A DNA stretch of 64,000 nucleotides from contig NZ_AP031573.1 of assembly GCF_041154745.1 (NCBI RefSeq), positions 930,001 through 994,000 on the forward strand, in the 5' to 3' direction. The notes beneath the pieces were generated by a model. The model did not search any database. It was given only the letters and a program-made list of their open reading frames with translations, and was not told where the DNA came from. The stretch's first letter is position 1; every line of letters starts with the position of its first letter. Positions 52,309 through 60,891 of the stretch are shown piece by piece. Source of the DNA: Flavobacterium sp. CFS9 (lineage in GTDB: Bacteria > Bacteroidota > Bacteroidia > Flavobacteriales > Flavobacteriaceae). A program made the translations under genes and the position numbers.

Positions 52309-53604
52309 TTATTTGGTATTTAATAGCTGTTCTATTTCTTCAATTTCAATAGGCATATCTTCGGTTAAATTGATGTTTCCGTCTTCGGTTAACAAATAAT
52401 CATTTTCCAGTCGACAGCCGATTCCTTCTTCCCGAATATAAATTCCGGGCTCGCAGGTCAACACCATTCCTTTTTCAAAAGGTTTGGAATACAATCCTAC
52501 ATCATGAACATCCAGTCCCACAAAATGAGCCGTTCCGTGCATGAAGTATTTTTTGTACACCGGATTTTCAGGATCTTGTGCTTCAATTTCTTCTAAAGTT
52601 ATCAGACCTAATTTTACCAGCTCGGTTTCCACCAGGCTTGCCATCTGTAATTCGTAATCTTTAGATAAAACTCCCGGTTTTAAAAATTTAGATCCTTCTT
52701 TCAAACAATGTAAAACCGATTGGTAAACTTCTTTCTGACGAGCAGAAAATTTTCCGTTTATCGGAAGACAGCGCGTAGTGTCAGAATTGTAATTGCCATA
52801 ACAAACCCCAAAATCGACCAAAAGCATATCGCCGTCCTGACAAACCGAATCATTGGTATTGTAATGTAAGACACAGGCATTCTTACCCGAAGCTATAATA
52901 GGTTTGAAAGCATGGCGATTTCCTCCGTTTCTGATATAATGGTACGCCAATTCAGCCTCCAGTTCGTATTCTTTTACATTGGGTTTTACCGCTTTTATCA
53001 ATGCTTTGAATCCTTCGATACTTATTGCCACCGCTTTTCGGATCAAAGCAATTTCTTCTGCTGATTTTACCGGACGCAGTTCTCTTGTTATTTTGGCCAC
53101 ACGCTCGTATTGATGCAGTGGATATTTTTGTTTGCACCACTGAATCATTCGATCCTGACGGGTATTCATTTCCGAAGTTATTCTTTTAATGTGCTCGTTG
53201 TGCCCCAGATAAATGGTATCGGCCTCAAAGGCAAATAGCTGTAGGGCTTTTTCAAATTCGTGCAGCCATTTTACATTTTTAATTCCGGAAAGCGCCGTAA
53301 CTTTTTCTTTGGTCAGGAAATCTCCGTCCCAGATTAACGTATGTTCACTGACTTCTTTTACAAATAAAATTGCTCTGTTTTCTTCTTTAAAAGCATCGGG
53401 ATAAAGTACCAAAATGGTTTCGTCCTGCTCAATTCCGGACAGATAAAACAAATCATTATTTTGTGCAAAACCCATGACATCATCTGTATTATTGGGCATC
53501 ACATCGTTTGAAGCAAGAATTGCCAAACTGTTAGTCTGCATTTTTTCGACAAACCTCTTACGGTTATTTTCAAATAAAGAAGCCGGAATTGAATCGTATC
53601 TCAT
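52309..53604 (-). CDS. Xaa-Pro aminopeptidase (aminopeptidase P, M24B)
   Basis: A 431-residue cytoplasmic metallopeptidase that removes an N-terminal residue followed by proline. The N-terminal aminopeptidase-P domain (~1-160; NNDLFYLSGIEQDETILVLYP) is followed by the M24 catalytic domain with ligands in LLVDFGVCYGNYNSDTTRC (two Asp), HGTAHFVGLDVHDVG (His), LTCEPGIYI (Glu) and GCRLENDYLLT (Glu). It sits in the operon 3 nt after the FAD dehydrogenase and 3 nt before dipeptidyl peptidase IV, joining peptide cleavage to amino-acid oxidation. Confidence 0.94.
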   Translation of the reverse strand: MRYDSIPASLFENNRKRFVEKMQTNSLAILASNDVMPNNTDDVMGFAQNNDLFYLSGIEQDETILVLYPDAFKEENRAILFVKEVSEHTLIWDGDFLTKEKVTALSGIKNVKWLHEFEKALQLFAFEADTIYLGHNEHIKRITSEMNTRQDRMIQWCKQKYPLHQYERVAKITRELRPVKSAEEIALIRKAVAISIEGFKALIKAVKPNVKEYELEAELAYHYIRNGGNRHAFKPIIASGKNACVLHYNTNDSVCQDGDMLLVDFGVCYGNYNSDTTRCLPINGKFSARQKEVYQSVLHCLKEGSKFLKPGVLSKDYELQMASLVETELVKLGLITLEEIEAQDPENPVYKKYFMHGTAHFVGLDVHDVGLYSKPFEKGMVLTCEPGIYIREEGIGCRLENDYLLTEDGNINLTEDMPIEIEEIEQLLNTK

Positions 53605-53607
53605 AGT

Positions 53608-54843
53608 TTATAATTGAAACATTTTAGTGTCAACAGAAATTGTTTTGCCTGAAATAATCTCTGTGATTATCTTTCCGGTTGCCGGTGCAAGGCTTAAGCC
53701 CATCATCGCATGTCCGGTGGCGAAAGTCAAATTTACAACTTTTTTGGCACGGGTAATGATTGGCATTCCGGAAGGTGTACAAGGTCTGAAACCAAACCAG
53801 GTATCCTTGTTTTCAGGCATTCCTACCTGCATTTCGGGATAAAATTCATTGATACTGTTTATGATTCCCTGCAATCTGTTCTTATTAATTTTGGTATCTC
53901 CGGTGTGGGTAATTTCCATAGTTCCCCCAAAACGAATATCATTGTTCATAGGGGTTACAGCTACTTTTCCTTCGCATAAAATCGAAGGAATGGAAGGTTT
54001 ATGATCCTGATCCTTCAATGTGAAACTGTATCCTTTTCCCGGTAAAATAGAAACTGAAATTCCCAGTTTTTTAGCCAGTGAAGGGCTCCACGAACCGGCT
54101 GCCAGTACCACTTCATCTGTGGCAAATGTACCTTTGTCGGTTACTACTTTTGTAATTTTATGATGATCGAAAGTAAAATCCTGTACTGTTGTACCGGAAT
54201 GAATTTCTACTTTTAAGCGCTTTAATTCTTCTTTGATAAACTGCATGAATTTTTGTGGGTACAAATGAGCATCGCCTTTGTAGTGTATCCCACCTAAAAT
54301 ATCGGTTTTAGTACCGTTCTCCAATTTTGCAACAGCTGCCGCAGAAAGGTAATCTACTTTTAAACCCAATTTTTCGGCTTCTCGTCCTTCATGAAACATT
54401 TCATGGGCCACTTTATCGGTTTTGTACAACATTAGAAGTCCTTTTTCTTCGTAGAAAAAAGAATTGTTTTCTTTCGCAAAATCCTGATATAATTCTTTAC
54501 TCAACAATGACAAATCACGCAATGCAGGCATCGCATTTGCAACGTGTTTCTCATTGGCATGTTTGTAAAACTGCAGCCCCCATTTCATCAGATTGGCATC
54601 TAATCTCGGTTTTACATAAAACGGACTCTGACTGTCGAACATCCATTTGATTCCCTGAGCAATCATACCGGGCTGTGCCAGCGGAATAATATGCGAAGGA
54701 ACAATCATACCGGCATTTCCATAAGAACAGCCATCATCCATAGGAGACTGATCAAAAATGGTTACCTCATATCCTTCTTTAGCCAGATAATAAGCGGTAC
54801 ACAAACCTATTATACCTCCTCCAATTATACTTACTCTTTTCAT
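53608..54843 (-). CDS. FAD-dependent D-amino-acid (D-hydroxyproline) dehydrogenase
   Basis: A 411-residue DAO/DadA-type flavoprotein. It opens with MKRVSIIGGGIIGLCTAYYLAKEG, the FAD GxGxxG motif, and has CSYGNAGMIVPSHIIPLAQPG, VLAAGSWSPSLAKKLG, and the C-terminal GFRPCTPSGMPIITRA and TGHAMMGLSLAPATGK blocks. In this operon its likely substrate is cis-4-hydroxy-D-proline, giving 1-pyrroline-4-hydroxy-2-carboxylate. I use ATG 54843 because the motif starts there; the frame's upstream ATG (54882) lies inside a hairpin. A terminator-like stem separates it from the epimerase gene. Confidence 0.88.
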   Translation of the reverse strand: MKRVSIIGGGIIGLCTAYYLAKEGYEVTIFDQSPMDDGCSYGNAGMIVPSHIIPLAQPGMIAQGIKWMFDSQSPFYVKPRLDANLMKWGLQFYKHANEKHVANAMPALRDLSLLSKELYQDFAKENNSFFYEEKGLLMLYKTDKVAHEMFHEGREAEKLGLKVDYLSAAAVAKLENGTKTDILGGIHYKGDAHLYPQKFMQFIKEELKRLKVEIHSGTTVQDFTFDHHKITKVVTDKGTFATDEVVLAAGSWSPSLAKKLGISVSILPGKGYSFTLKDQDHKPSIPSILCEGKVAVTPMNNDIRFGGTMEITHTGDTKINKNRLQGIINSINEFYPEMQVGMPENKDTWFGFRPCTPSGMPIITRAKKVVNLTFATGHAMMGLSLAPATGKIITEIISGKTISVDTKMFQL

Positions 54844-54860
54844 TTCTACGGAATTAAAAA

Positions 54861-54897
54861 ATTCATTGAAGAAGAATCTCATCCTCCTTCAATGAAT
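54861..54897 (-). terminator. Hairpin inside the hydroxyproline operon
   Basis: ATTCATTGAAG (54861-54871) pairs with CTTCAATGAAT (54887-54897); on the minus strand a run of six T follows. It may reduce or modulate read-through from the epimerase to the dehydrogenase and peptidase genes. Confidence 0.5.
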
Positions 54898-54915
54898 CTA
54901 AATTTTTAATATTTT

Positions 54916-55926
54916 TTAAATTACCTGAAAACCATGAGCATACGGATCATTCTCTTCATCGATAATGATGGTATTGTAACCGTATACTTTTGCCCAGCCC
55001 TGAATACTTGGTACAATCGCGGGAATTTCTCCAATTGAAGTTTCCTCTACCACTTTTCCAATAAACTTACTGCCAATATAACTTTCGTGAATAAAATCTT
55101 CTCCTGCTTTCAGTTTTCCTTTGGCATGCAGCTGCGCAATTCGTGCCGATGTTCCGGTACCGCAAGGAGAACGATCGATAGCTTTGTCTCCGTAGAAAAC
55201 AGCATTTCGTCCTGATGATGTTGGATCTAAAGGCTCTCCTGTCCACAACATATGACTGACATCACGAATGGTATCATTTTCCGGATGGATAAAATAGTCC
55301 GGATATTTGGCATTAATTCTTTTGCGGACTTCCTGACTCAACTGGATAATTTTACCGGCGGAGAAATTCTGAATTCCTGAGAAATTTTTTTGTGGATCTA
55401 CAATCGCATAATAGTTTCCTCCGTATGCTACATCAAAAGTAATTTCTCCCAGTTCCGGACAATCAATAGTTAATCCTTCTGCTGCCAAATACGATTTTAC
55501 ATTGGTCAGACGTACCCAGTCGACTTTATTTCCGGTTTGCTGGTACTCGATATTCACAAGACCGGCAGGAGCTTCCATTCTTATTTTCCCAGGTATTTTT
55601 GGGGTAATCAAACCTTCTTCAATGGCAATGGTAATGGTACCAATCGTTCCGTGACCGCACATGGGCAGACAACCGGAAGTTTCGATAAACAAAATTCCAA
55701 AATCATTGGCAGGATCACTTGGCGGATATAAAATACTGCCGCTCATCATATCATGTCCGCGAGGTTCAAACATTAATCCTTTGCGGATCCAGTCAAATTC
55801 TTTTAAAAAATGCTGGCGTTTTTCGCTCATGTTAGCCCCCGTCAAATTAGGCCCGCCACCTGCCACCACTCTCACAGGATTCCCGCAAGTGTGTGCATCT
55901 ACACAAAAAAAAGTTTTCCTTGTCAT
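54916..55926 (-). CDS. 4-hydroxyproline 2-epimerase (proline racemase family)
   Basis: A 336-residue cofactor-independent epimerase. It has both catalytic cysteines, Cys90 in SGCLPMCGHGTIGT and Cys255 in IDRSPCGTGTSARI, which separates it from trans-3-hydroxyproline dehydratases (Thr at the second site). N-terminal DAHTCGNPVRVV and the GGNYYAIVD segment also fit. It converts trans-4-hydroxy-L-proline to cis-4-hydroxy-D-proline. Its ATG directly follows the aldehyde dehydrogenase stop, so the two are coupled. Confidence 0.93.
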   Translation of the reverse strand: MTRKTFFCVDAHTCGNPVRVVAGGGPNLTGANMSEKRQHFLKEFDWIRKGLMFEPRGHDMMSGSILYPPSDPANDFGILFIETSGCLPMCGHGTIGTITIAIEEGLITPKIPGKIRMEAPAGLVNIEYQQTGNKVDWVRLTNVKSYLAAEGLTIDCPELGEITFDVAYGGNYYAIVDPQKNFSGIQNFSAGKIIQLSQEVRKRINAKYPDYFIHPENDTIRDVSHMLWTGEPLDPTSSGRNAVFYGDKAIDRSPCGTGTSARIAQLHAKGKLKAGEDFIHESYIGSKFIGKVVEETSIGEIPAIVPSIQGWAKVYGYNTIIIDEENDPYAHGFQVI

Positions 55927-57513
55927 TTATGATATCTGGGATTTTGTTTGAATATTATTTAAGGTTCTTAAAATCTGTAATGGATTTTCGTTCTGCAATT
56001 CTGCAGGTAATAATTCATTTGGCCAGTTTTGGTAACTAAACGGTCGAACCCAACGATAAACGGCATGGATTCCAACAGCAGTAAATCTCGAATCGGAAGA
56101 AGCCGGATAAGGGCCTCCGTGAATCATCGAAGGGCAAACTTCAACTCCCGTAGGAACTCCATTAAAAATCAATCGTCCCACTTTACTCTGCATCGCTGCT
56201 ATCAATTCGTCCTGATTTTTCAATTCCTCAGACTCCCCAATAATGGTTCCTGTTAACTGTCCGTCCAATTGATTGATGATGGTCAGTAATTGTTGTTCAT
56301 CATCACATTGCACCAGTACCGATACAGGTCCGAAAACCTCATGACTTAAGACTTTATTCTCTAAAAAAGTTTTCCCGTCTACGGTCAACACTTTCTGTAC
56401 TCCGTAATTTGATGCCGCTTCACCTTTATATTCTGCAATTTTAGCGACTCCTTTCTGTGCCAGCATTGTTGCTGATCCTTCTTCAAAACCATTCTTCATG
56501 GAAGGATGCAGCATACAAAACGGTTCTATTTTTTCAATAGCCTCTGTCAATTCTTCTGAAAACTTATTCAATTCAGCCCCCTTAATTCCAAACAGTAATC
56601 CGGGATTGGTACAAAACTGACCTGCTCCAAGCGTGATAGATCCCGCATAAGCCGCAGCCCACTTTTGACTGTTTACCTCTACTGCTTTCGGCAAAAGAAC
56701 CACAGGATTTACACTCCCCATCTCGGCAAAAACCGGAATGGGTTCCGGGCGCTGTGCTGCCAGATCAAATAAGGCTCTTCCGGCGCGAATGCTTCCGGTA
56801 AAACCAACTGCTTTCACCAATGGATGTTTCACCAGTGCCGTACCAAGAGTTGTTCCTCCACCAATAAGATTGGAGAAAACACCTTCCGGCATATTTGTTT
56901 TTTGTGCTGCTTTTATAATAGCCGAAGCAACCATTTCACCTGTTCCCACATGCATCGAGTGACTTTTTACAATCACAGGACAACCCGCCGCTAATGCTGA
57001 AGCGGTATCTCCTCCAGCTGTTGAAAAGGCAAACGGAAAATTACTTGACCCAAAAACCACCACCGGACCAAGGGGTACCAAAATTTTACGCAAATCTTCT
57101 TTTGGCGCAGGAACCCTGTCTGTTATTGCAGTATCAATTGCAGCCTGAACCCAGCTCCCTTCAATGAGCATTTGGGCAAACGCGCGTAGCTGACCAACCA
57201 TTCTTCCGCGCTCCCCCTCTGCTCTGCCCATTGGAAAGCCGGATTCACTGCAATACTGAACTAACAAATCATTTCCTAAAGCTACGATTTCGTCAGCGAT
57301 AGCATTTAAAAAACCTGCTCTTTCTAAACCGGAACATTTTTTATACGTTCCAAATGCCTGATGAGCCAAAGCAACTGCTTCTTCAATTTCTTCATGAGTT
57401 GCTTCTGTAAAAACCCAGGGATTTTCGACATTCTGCTGCGGATTAAATGTTTTAAATGTTTTATTTCCGGCAGCTTTGAGTGTGCTTCCCACGTAATTTT
57501 TTCCTGTAATCAT
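55927..57513 (-). CDS. 2-oxoglutarate semialdehyde dehydrogenase (ALDH family)
   Basis: A 528-residue NAD(P)-dependent aldehyde dehydrogenase. Catalytic Cys301 is in GAGQFCTNPG, catalytic Glu264 in PVFAEMGSVNP, and the nucleotide site is GFTGSIRAGRALF; the N-terminal GPVVVFGSSNFPFAFSTAGGDTASALAAGCP is characteristic of the 2-oxoglutarate semialdehyde subgroup. It performs the last step of hydroxyproline breakdown, forming 2-oxoglutarate for the TCA cycle. It lies between the DapA-like deaminase and the epimerase. Confidence 0.93.
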   Translation of the reverse strand: MITGKNYVGSTLKAAGNKTFKTFNPQQNVENPWVFTEATHEEIEEAVALAHQAFGTYKKCSGLERAGFLNAIADEIVALGNDLLVQYCSESGFPMGRAEGERGRMVGQLRAFAQMLIEGSWVQAAIDTAITDRVPAPKEDLRKILVPLGPVVVFGSSNFPFAFSTAGGDTASALAAGCPVIVKSHSMHVGTGEMVASAIIKAAQKTNMPEGVFSNLIGGGTTLGTALVKHPLVKAVGFTGSIRAGRALFDLAAQRPEPIPVFAEMGSVNPVVLLPKAVEVNSQKWAAAYAGSITLGAGQFCTNPGLLFGIKGAELNKFSEELTEAIEKIEPFCMLHPSMKNGFEEGSATMLAQKGVAKIAEYKGEAASNYGVQKVLTVDGKTFLENKVLSHEVFGPVSVLVQCDDEQQLLTIINQLDGQLTGTIIGESEELKNQDELIAAMQSKVGRLIFNGVPTGVEVCPSMIHGGPYPASSDSRFTAVGIHAVYRWVRPFSYQNWPNELLPAELQNENPLQILRTLNNIQTKSQIS

Positions 57514-57551
57514 ATTTCTTTTTTGTTGTTTGAATAAATACTTTACAATTC

Positions 57552-57584
57552 TAAGAGTCTATTTAAAATCTAAACAGACTCTTA
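57552..57584 (-). other. Intergenic hairpin in the hydroxyproline operon
   Basis: TAAGAGTCT and AGACTCTTA form a 9-bp stem within the 98-bp gap between the DapA-like and ALDH genes. No long T-run; possibly an RNA-processing or stability element. Confidence 0.5.
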
Positions 57585-57611
57585 AAGAAGAAATTTGTAA
57601 AACCAATTGTA

Positions 57612-58541
57612 TTAGCCTACATACTGTTCTAAGTTTTTATAATCAGGCAAAGTTGGTCTTGATGCTAAGGATTTGGCAATAATATCTAAAACTTTTTCTC
57701 TTTCAGCTCCCTGAAGCGGTAATCTTGGCGCACGAACATATTCTGTCCCGATACCTGTTGCTACTTCTGCAAGCTTAATATTTTGTACTAAAAATGAATT
57801 AATGTCTAATTCTAATAAAGGAAGGAACCATCTGTATATTTTCAAAGCCTCATCAATTCTGCCGGCTTTGGCTAATTTATATATCGCCACAGTTTCTTTT
57901 GGAAAAGCACATACCAGACCTGAAACCCATCCGTCAGACCCCATCAGTAAACTTTCTAAAGCCAGAGTATCTACTCCTGATAAAATCTTTAATCGGTCAC
58001 CGAAACGGTTAATCATTCTGGTTACATTCGAAATATCTCTTGTGGATTCTTTTACTGCCTGAATGTTGTCAAATTTCAACAGTTCTTCAAACATATCCAG
58101 TGTAACTTCAATTTTATAATCTACCGGATTATTGTATATCATTATGGGAAGTGATGTGTTTTTTGCAACTTCAGAAAAGTACGTTACCGTTTCAAAATCA
58201 GAAGCTTTGTAACGCATTGGAGGCAACATCATTAAACCTTTTGCTCCATCTTGTTCGGCTTTATTGGCAGCTAAAATTGCAGCACGTGTGGTTTGCTCTG
58301 CAATATTCATAATTACCGGTACCTGATTGTTTACCAGACTAACCGTATTTTTTACCAATTCTCTTCTTTCATCTTCTAAAAGGGTGCTGGCTTCTCCTAA
58401 TGTTCCGCCCAGAATTATTCCTTCAACACCTGCCTCTAATTGTGCTTGCAAGTTAACTTCAAACATTCTGAAGTCTAATTTATCATCTGCAGTAAATTTG
58501 GTTGTTACTGCCGGCATAACGCCTTTCCATTGAATACTCAT
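57612..58541 (-). CDS. DapA-family lyase, 1-pyrroline-4-hydroxy-2-carboxylate deaminase
   Basis: A 309-residue dihydrodipicolinate synthase/N-acetylneuraminate lyase family enzyme. It has Schiff-base Lys164 (IQAVKESTRDI), Tyr136 (MIYNNPVDYK) and the substrate loop GGTLGEASTL. In a hydroxyproline cluster this family (LhpC-type) opens and deaminates 1-pyrroline-4-hydroxy-2-carboxylate to 2-oxoglutarate semialdehyde. I use ATG 58541, which gives MSIQWKGVMPA; the in-frame upstream extension is hydrophobic and lies over the promoter. It is first in the operon. Confidence 0.9.
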   Translation of the reverse strand: MSIQWKGVMPAVTTKFTADDKLDFRMFEVNLQAQLEAGVEGIILGGTLGEASTLLEDERRELVKNTVSLVNNQVPVIMNIAEQTTRAAILAANKAEQDGAKGLMMLPPMRYKASDFETVTYFSEVAKNTSLPIMIYNNPVDYKIEVTLDMFEELLKFDNIQAVKESTRDISNVTRMINRFGDRLKILSGVDTLALESLLMGSDGWVSGLVCAFPKETVAIYKLAKAGRIDEALKIYRWFLPLLELDINSFLVQNIKLAEVATGIGTEYVRAPRLPLQGAEREKVLDIIAKSLASRPTLPDYKNLEQYVG

Positions 58542-58562
58542 AATATCGATTTTAATTAAAAC

Positions 58563-58570
58563 CAAAATTA
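58563..58570 (-). promoter_or_regulatory. Predicted -7 box of the hydroxyproline operon
   Basis: TAATTTTG on the minus strand (TAnnTTTG), 21 nt before ATG 58541. No ideal TTG at -33, fitting an activator-dependent promoter. Confidence 0.55.
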
Positions 58571-58597
58571 TTTATATTGAACAAAGCAAGAGGCTTA

Positions 58598-58629
58598 AAA
58601 ATTACCCCAAAACAATACTATATTACCCT
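58598..58629. promoter_or_regulatory. Shared motif site 3 (hydroxyproline operon), two half-sites
   Basis: TATATTACCCT at 58619-58629, identical to sites 1 and 2, and a weaker copy AAAATTACCCC at 58598-58608. The centres are 21 bp apart, two helical turns, as usual for AraC-family tandem sites. They lie between the operon and the divergent AraC gene. Confidence 0.7.
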
Positions 58630-58664
58630 ATATAAAACAATTACACAAAAAACCAATTAATATA

Positions 58665-58697
58665 TTGCTATTTTTTTGACAAAATAAAATATATTTG
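58665..58697 (+). promoter_or_regulatory. Predicted promoter of the AraC regulator
   Basis: TTG at 58665-58667, a 22-nt spacer and TATATTTG at 58690-58697; the ATG is 22 nt further on. Confidence 0.55.
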
Positions 58698-58719
58698 AAT
58701 GAACTAACCTTGACCAACC

Positions 58720-59565
58720 ATGAAAGTTTTTCCATTTAAAATCCCTAAATCGGGAGAAGATCCTCTTATATATCAGGAGGATAGAGAGATTGTTTTTTAC
58801 GACAAACTCCATCAACACGAAGAAATACAAATTAGTTTTATCGAAAAAGGACAGGGTGCCATTTTTGCCGGAGATACCATCTCGCATTACCGCGAAGGCG
58901 ATATCTTAATGATTGGAAGCAATTTACCTCATGTTTTCAGAAGTGAAGTATACGACAATGAGTCTTCCATTATGCGTACTTTATTCTTTACGACAAACTC
59001 GTTTGGAAAAGATTTCTTCTCACTAACCACTTTCAAAAACATTCAGCCTTTTTTAGAAAACAGCAAAAATGGCTTTATTACCCACAATCCCCCAAAAAAA
59101 ATCGTCAAATCTTTTAAAAAACTAAATAAATCAGACAATTACGAACGCTTCATTTTGTTTTTAGAAATCATAAAGTGGCTTTCCAACAGTGAAAGGGAAC
59201 AGCTATCCAATCATTTGTACGATAAAAAAATTACAGATAATGAAGGCAAACGAATGCAGACGGTATTCGAACACGTAATGACCAACTACCAAAAAAACAT
59301 CAACCTGGATGAGATTGCCTCGATCGCCAATATGACCAAAAATGCGTTCTGCCGGTATTTTAAAGTCCGGACCAACAAGTCCTTTTTTCAGTTTTTAATA
59401 GAAGTAAGAATCGAACATGCTTCCAAACTGCTGGCCAACAATAGTGAACTTTCGGTTCTTGAAATTGCCGAATTATGCGGCTTTAACAACATCTCCAATT
59501 TCAACAGAAAGTTTAAGGAACTCAAACAGACTTCTCCTTTGCAATACCGGAAACTGAATCTGTAA
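58720..59565 (+). CDS. AraC family regulator, candidate hydroxyproline/peptide activator
   Basis: A 281-residue regulator. The cupin domain (KLHQHEEIQISFIEKGQGAI, YREGDILMIGSNLPHVFR) binds a small ligand. Residues ~185-281 form the AraC helix-turn-helix pair: NINLDEIASIANMTKNAFCRYFK and LSVLEIAELCGFNNISNFNRKFKE, ending SPLQYRK. It is divergent from the hydroxyproline operon across 178 bp holding motif site 3, so it probably activates that operon and, via the same motif, susC and the S28/S37 gene. The ligand is likely hydroxyproline or a pathway intermediate; this is inference. Confidence 0.9.
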   Translation: MKVFPFKIPKSGEDPLIYQEDREIVFYDKLHQHEEIQISFIEKGQGAIFAGDTISHYREGDILMIGSNLPHVFRSEVYDNESSIMRTLFFTTNSFGKDFFSLTTFKNIQPFLENSKNGFITHNPPKKIVKSFKKLNKSDNYERFILFLEIIKWLSNSEREQLSNHLYDKKITDNEGKRMQTVFEHVMTNYQKNINLDEIASIANMTKNAFCRYFKVRTNKSFFQFLIEVRIEHASKLLANNSELSVLEIAELCGFNNISNFNRKFKELKQTSPLQYRKLNL

Positions 59566-59581
59566 GTAGTTTACTTTTACT

Positions 59582-59745
59582 TAACCGCAAAGGACGCAAA
59601 GTTTTTTGTCTAAGTTTACATATATAAACGCAAGGTTCGCAAAGCTGTAGGGTAAAGCTTTGCGAACCTTGCGTTTATATAAAATCTAACAAGTAAAAAT
59701 CCTTGCGCCCCCAGCGGTTAAAAAATCTGCGTAATCTGCGTAAAA
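59582..59745. repeat. Diverged copy of the 122-bp palindromic repeat
   Basis: Starts TTAACCGCAAAGGACGCAAAG, contains CGCAAGGTTCGCAAAGCT...AGCTTTGCGAACCTTGCG and the AAAAATCCTTGCG block, like the array at 37496-37861. It ends with AATCTGCG repeats. Confidence 0.75.
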
Positions 59746-59827
59746 AAATAACCTAACACATAGCATAAAAAAAATGCAAACTAAAAACTTTTCACAGCTT
59801 ACATTTTACATCTCACATCTCACAAAA

Positions 59828-60874
59828 CTACTCAATAGAAAGCCTCGTCATAATAGGATAATGATCTGAATTTTCGAAGTCAGAAAAACTTTCAAACTGT
59901 TTGACTTTCATCTTACTGTCAGTAAAAATATAATCAATACGTGCCGGATAATAACGGAACTTATAAGTTGCTCCAAATCCTTCTCCGGCTTCTTCAAAGG
60001 CATCTTTAAGTTTTCCTTTGATATTTCGGTAAACATATGAAAACGGACTATTATTCATATCTCCACAAATAATAATCGGGTTTTTACATTGTTTGATATT
60101 TTCTTTAAAGATCTCGGCCTGCTCTTGCTGCTGTCTGAAACCTTTACTGATTCGGGTATAGATTAACTGTGATTTCTCCTGATTGACATGATCAATATTG
60201 TCTGAAATGTCACTTACATCCGGAGAAATTTTTATCGACTGCAGGTGCATGTTGTACACACGAATAACCTCTTTACCTCTTTTAATATCGGCATAGACTA
60301 CATTATTGTCTGAATTTGGAAAGACGATATTTCCCTGATCAATAATAGGGAATTTGGAGAAAATTGCCTGACCGGTTTTAATTTTATTCCCATCAATAAA
60401 AATATAGCGATGCGGATACACTTTCAAATCCAGATGAGCCGAGTTGGAATACTCCTGAATACAAAGAATGTCCGGATCTTTTTCGTCGATAAAGGCTTTT
60501 ATATTGGAAGGAATATCGTCGCGATCGAGCCACTTGAAAACATTAAAAAGACGTACATTATAACTCATTACAGAGAAATCTCTCTCGTCCTTAACATATT
60601 CTTTTGCTGAGAATTTATAAAATTTACTGATAAAAGTAATTCCGGTTAACAACACCAAACCGGACAGAATAAGACGTTTCTTAAACTGAATGCCCCAATA
60701 GACGAAGAACAAACCATTGAGAACAAAGAAAGCCGGCATAAAGAGCGTCAAAACCGATAGCAGCGGAAAACTCTTTGGTGCCAGAAATGGTAAAATATAA
60801 ATACTAAACGTCAATACAGTTAGCACTATATTCAAAAAGAACATTATTTTATTAAACCATGAAAGGTTTTTCAT
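59828..60874 (-). CDS. Membrane-anchored endonuclease/exonuclease/phosphatase (EEP) family protein
   Basis: A 348-residue protein. Residues 1-90 contain three hydrophobic helices (IMFFLNIVLTVLTFSIYILPFLAP; VLTLFMPAFFVLNGLFFVYW; LILSGLVLLTGITFISKFY). Residues ~100-348 are an EEP domain with the metal and active-site motifs MSYNVRLFN, ILCIQEYS, IICGDMNNSPFS and ENSDHYPIMTRL, of the DNase I/sphingomyelinase superfamily. The domain would face outward. Substrate unknown. It ends the mutL-rhomboid run on the same strand. Confidence 0.9.
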   Translation of the reverse strand: MKNLSWFNKIMFFLNIVLTVLTFSIYILPFLAPKSFPLLSVLTLFMPAFFVLNGLFFVYWGIQFKKRLILSGLVLLTGITFISKFYKFSAKEYVKDERDFSVMSYNVRLFNVFKWLDRDDIPSNIKAFIDEKDPDILCIQEYSNSAHLDLKVYPHRYIFIDGNKIKTGQAIFSKFPIIDQGNIVFPNSDNNVVYADIKRGKEVIRVYNMHLQSIKISPDVSDISDNIDHVNQEKSQLIYTRISKGFRQQQEQAEIFKENIKQCKNPIIICGDMNNSPFSYVYRNIKGKLKDAFEEAGEGFGATYKFRYYPARIDYIFTDSKMKVKQFESFSDFENSDHYPIMTRLSIE

Positions 60875-60891
60875 ATTGCGGACCTAAACGA

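Noticed and set aside
54844..54882. Upstream start of the FAD dehydrogenase preceded by a perfect GGAGG
   Set aside because: The GGAGG touches the ATG with no spacing and lies in a hairpin; Bacteroidota rarely depend on such sites and the FAD motif begins at 54843.
57612..58541. DapA (lysine synthesis) for the DapA-family gene
   Set aside because: It lies in a hydroxyproline operon with epimerase, FAD dehydrogenase and semialdehyde dehydrogenase, far from dapB, so the deaminase role fits better.
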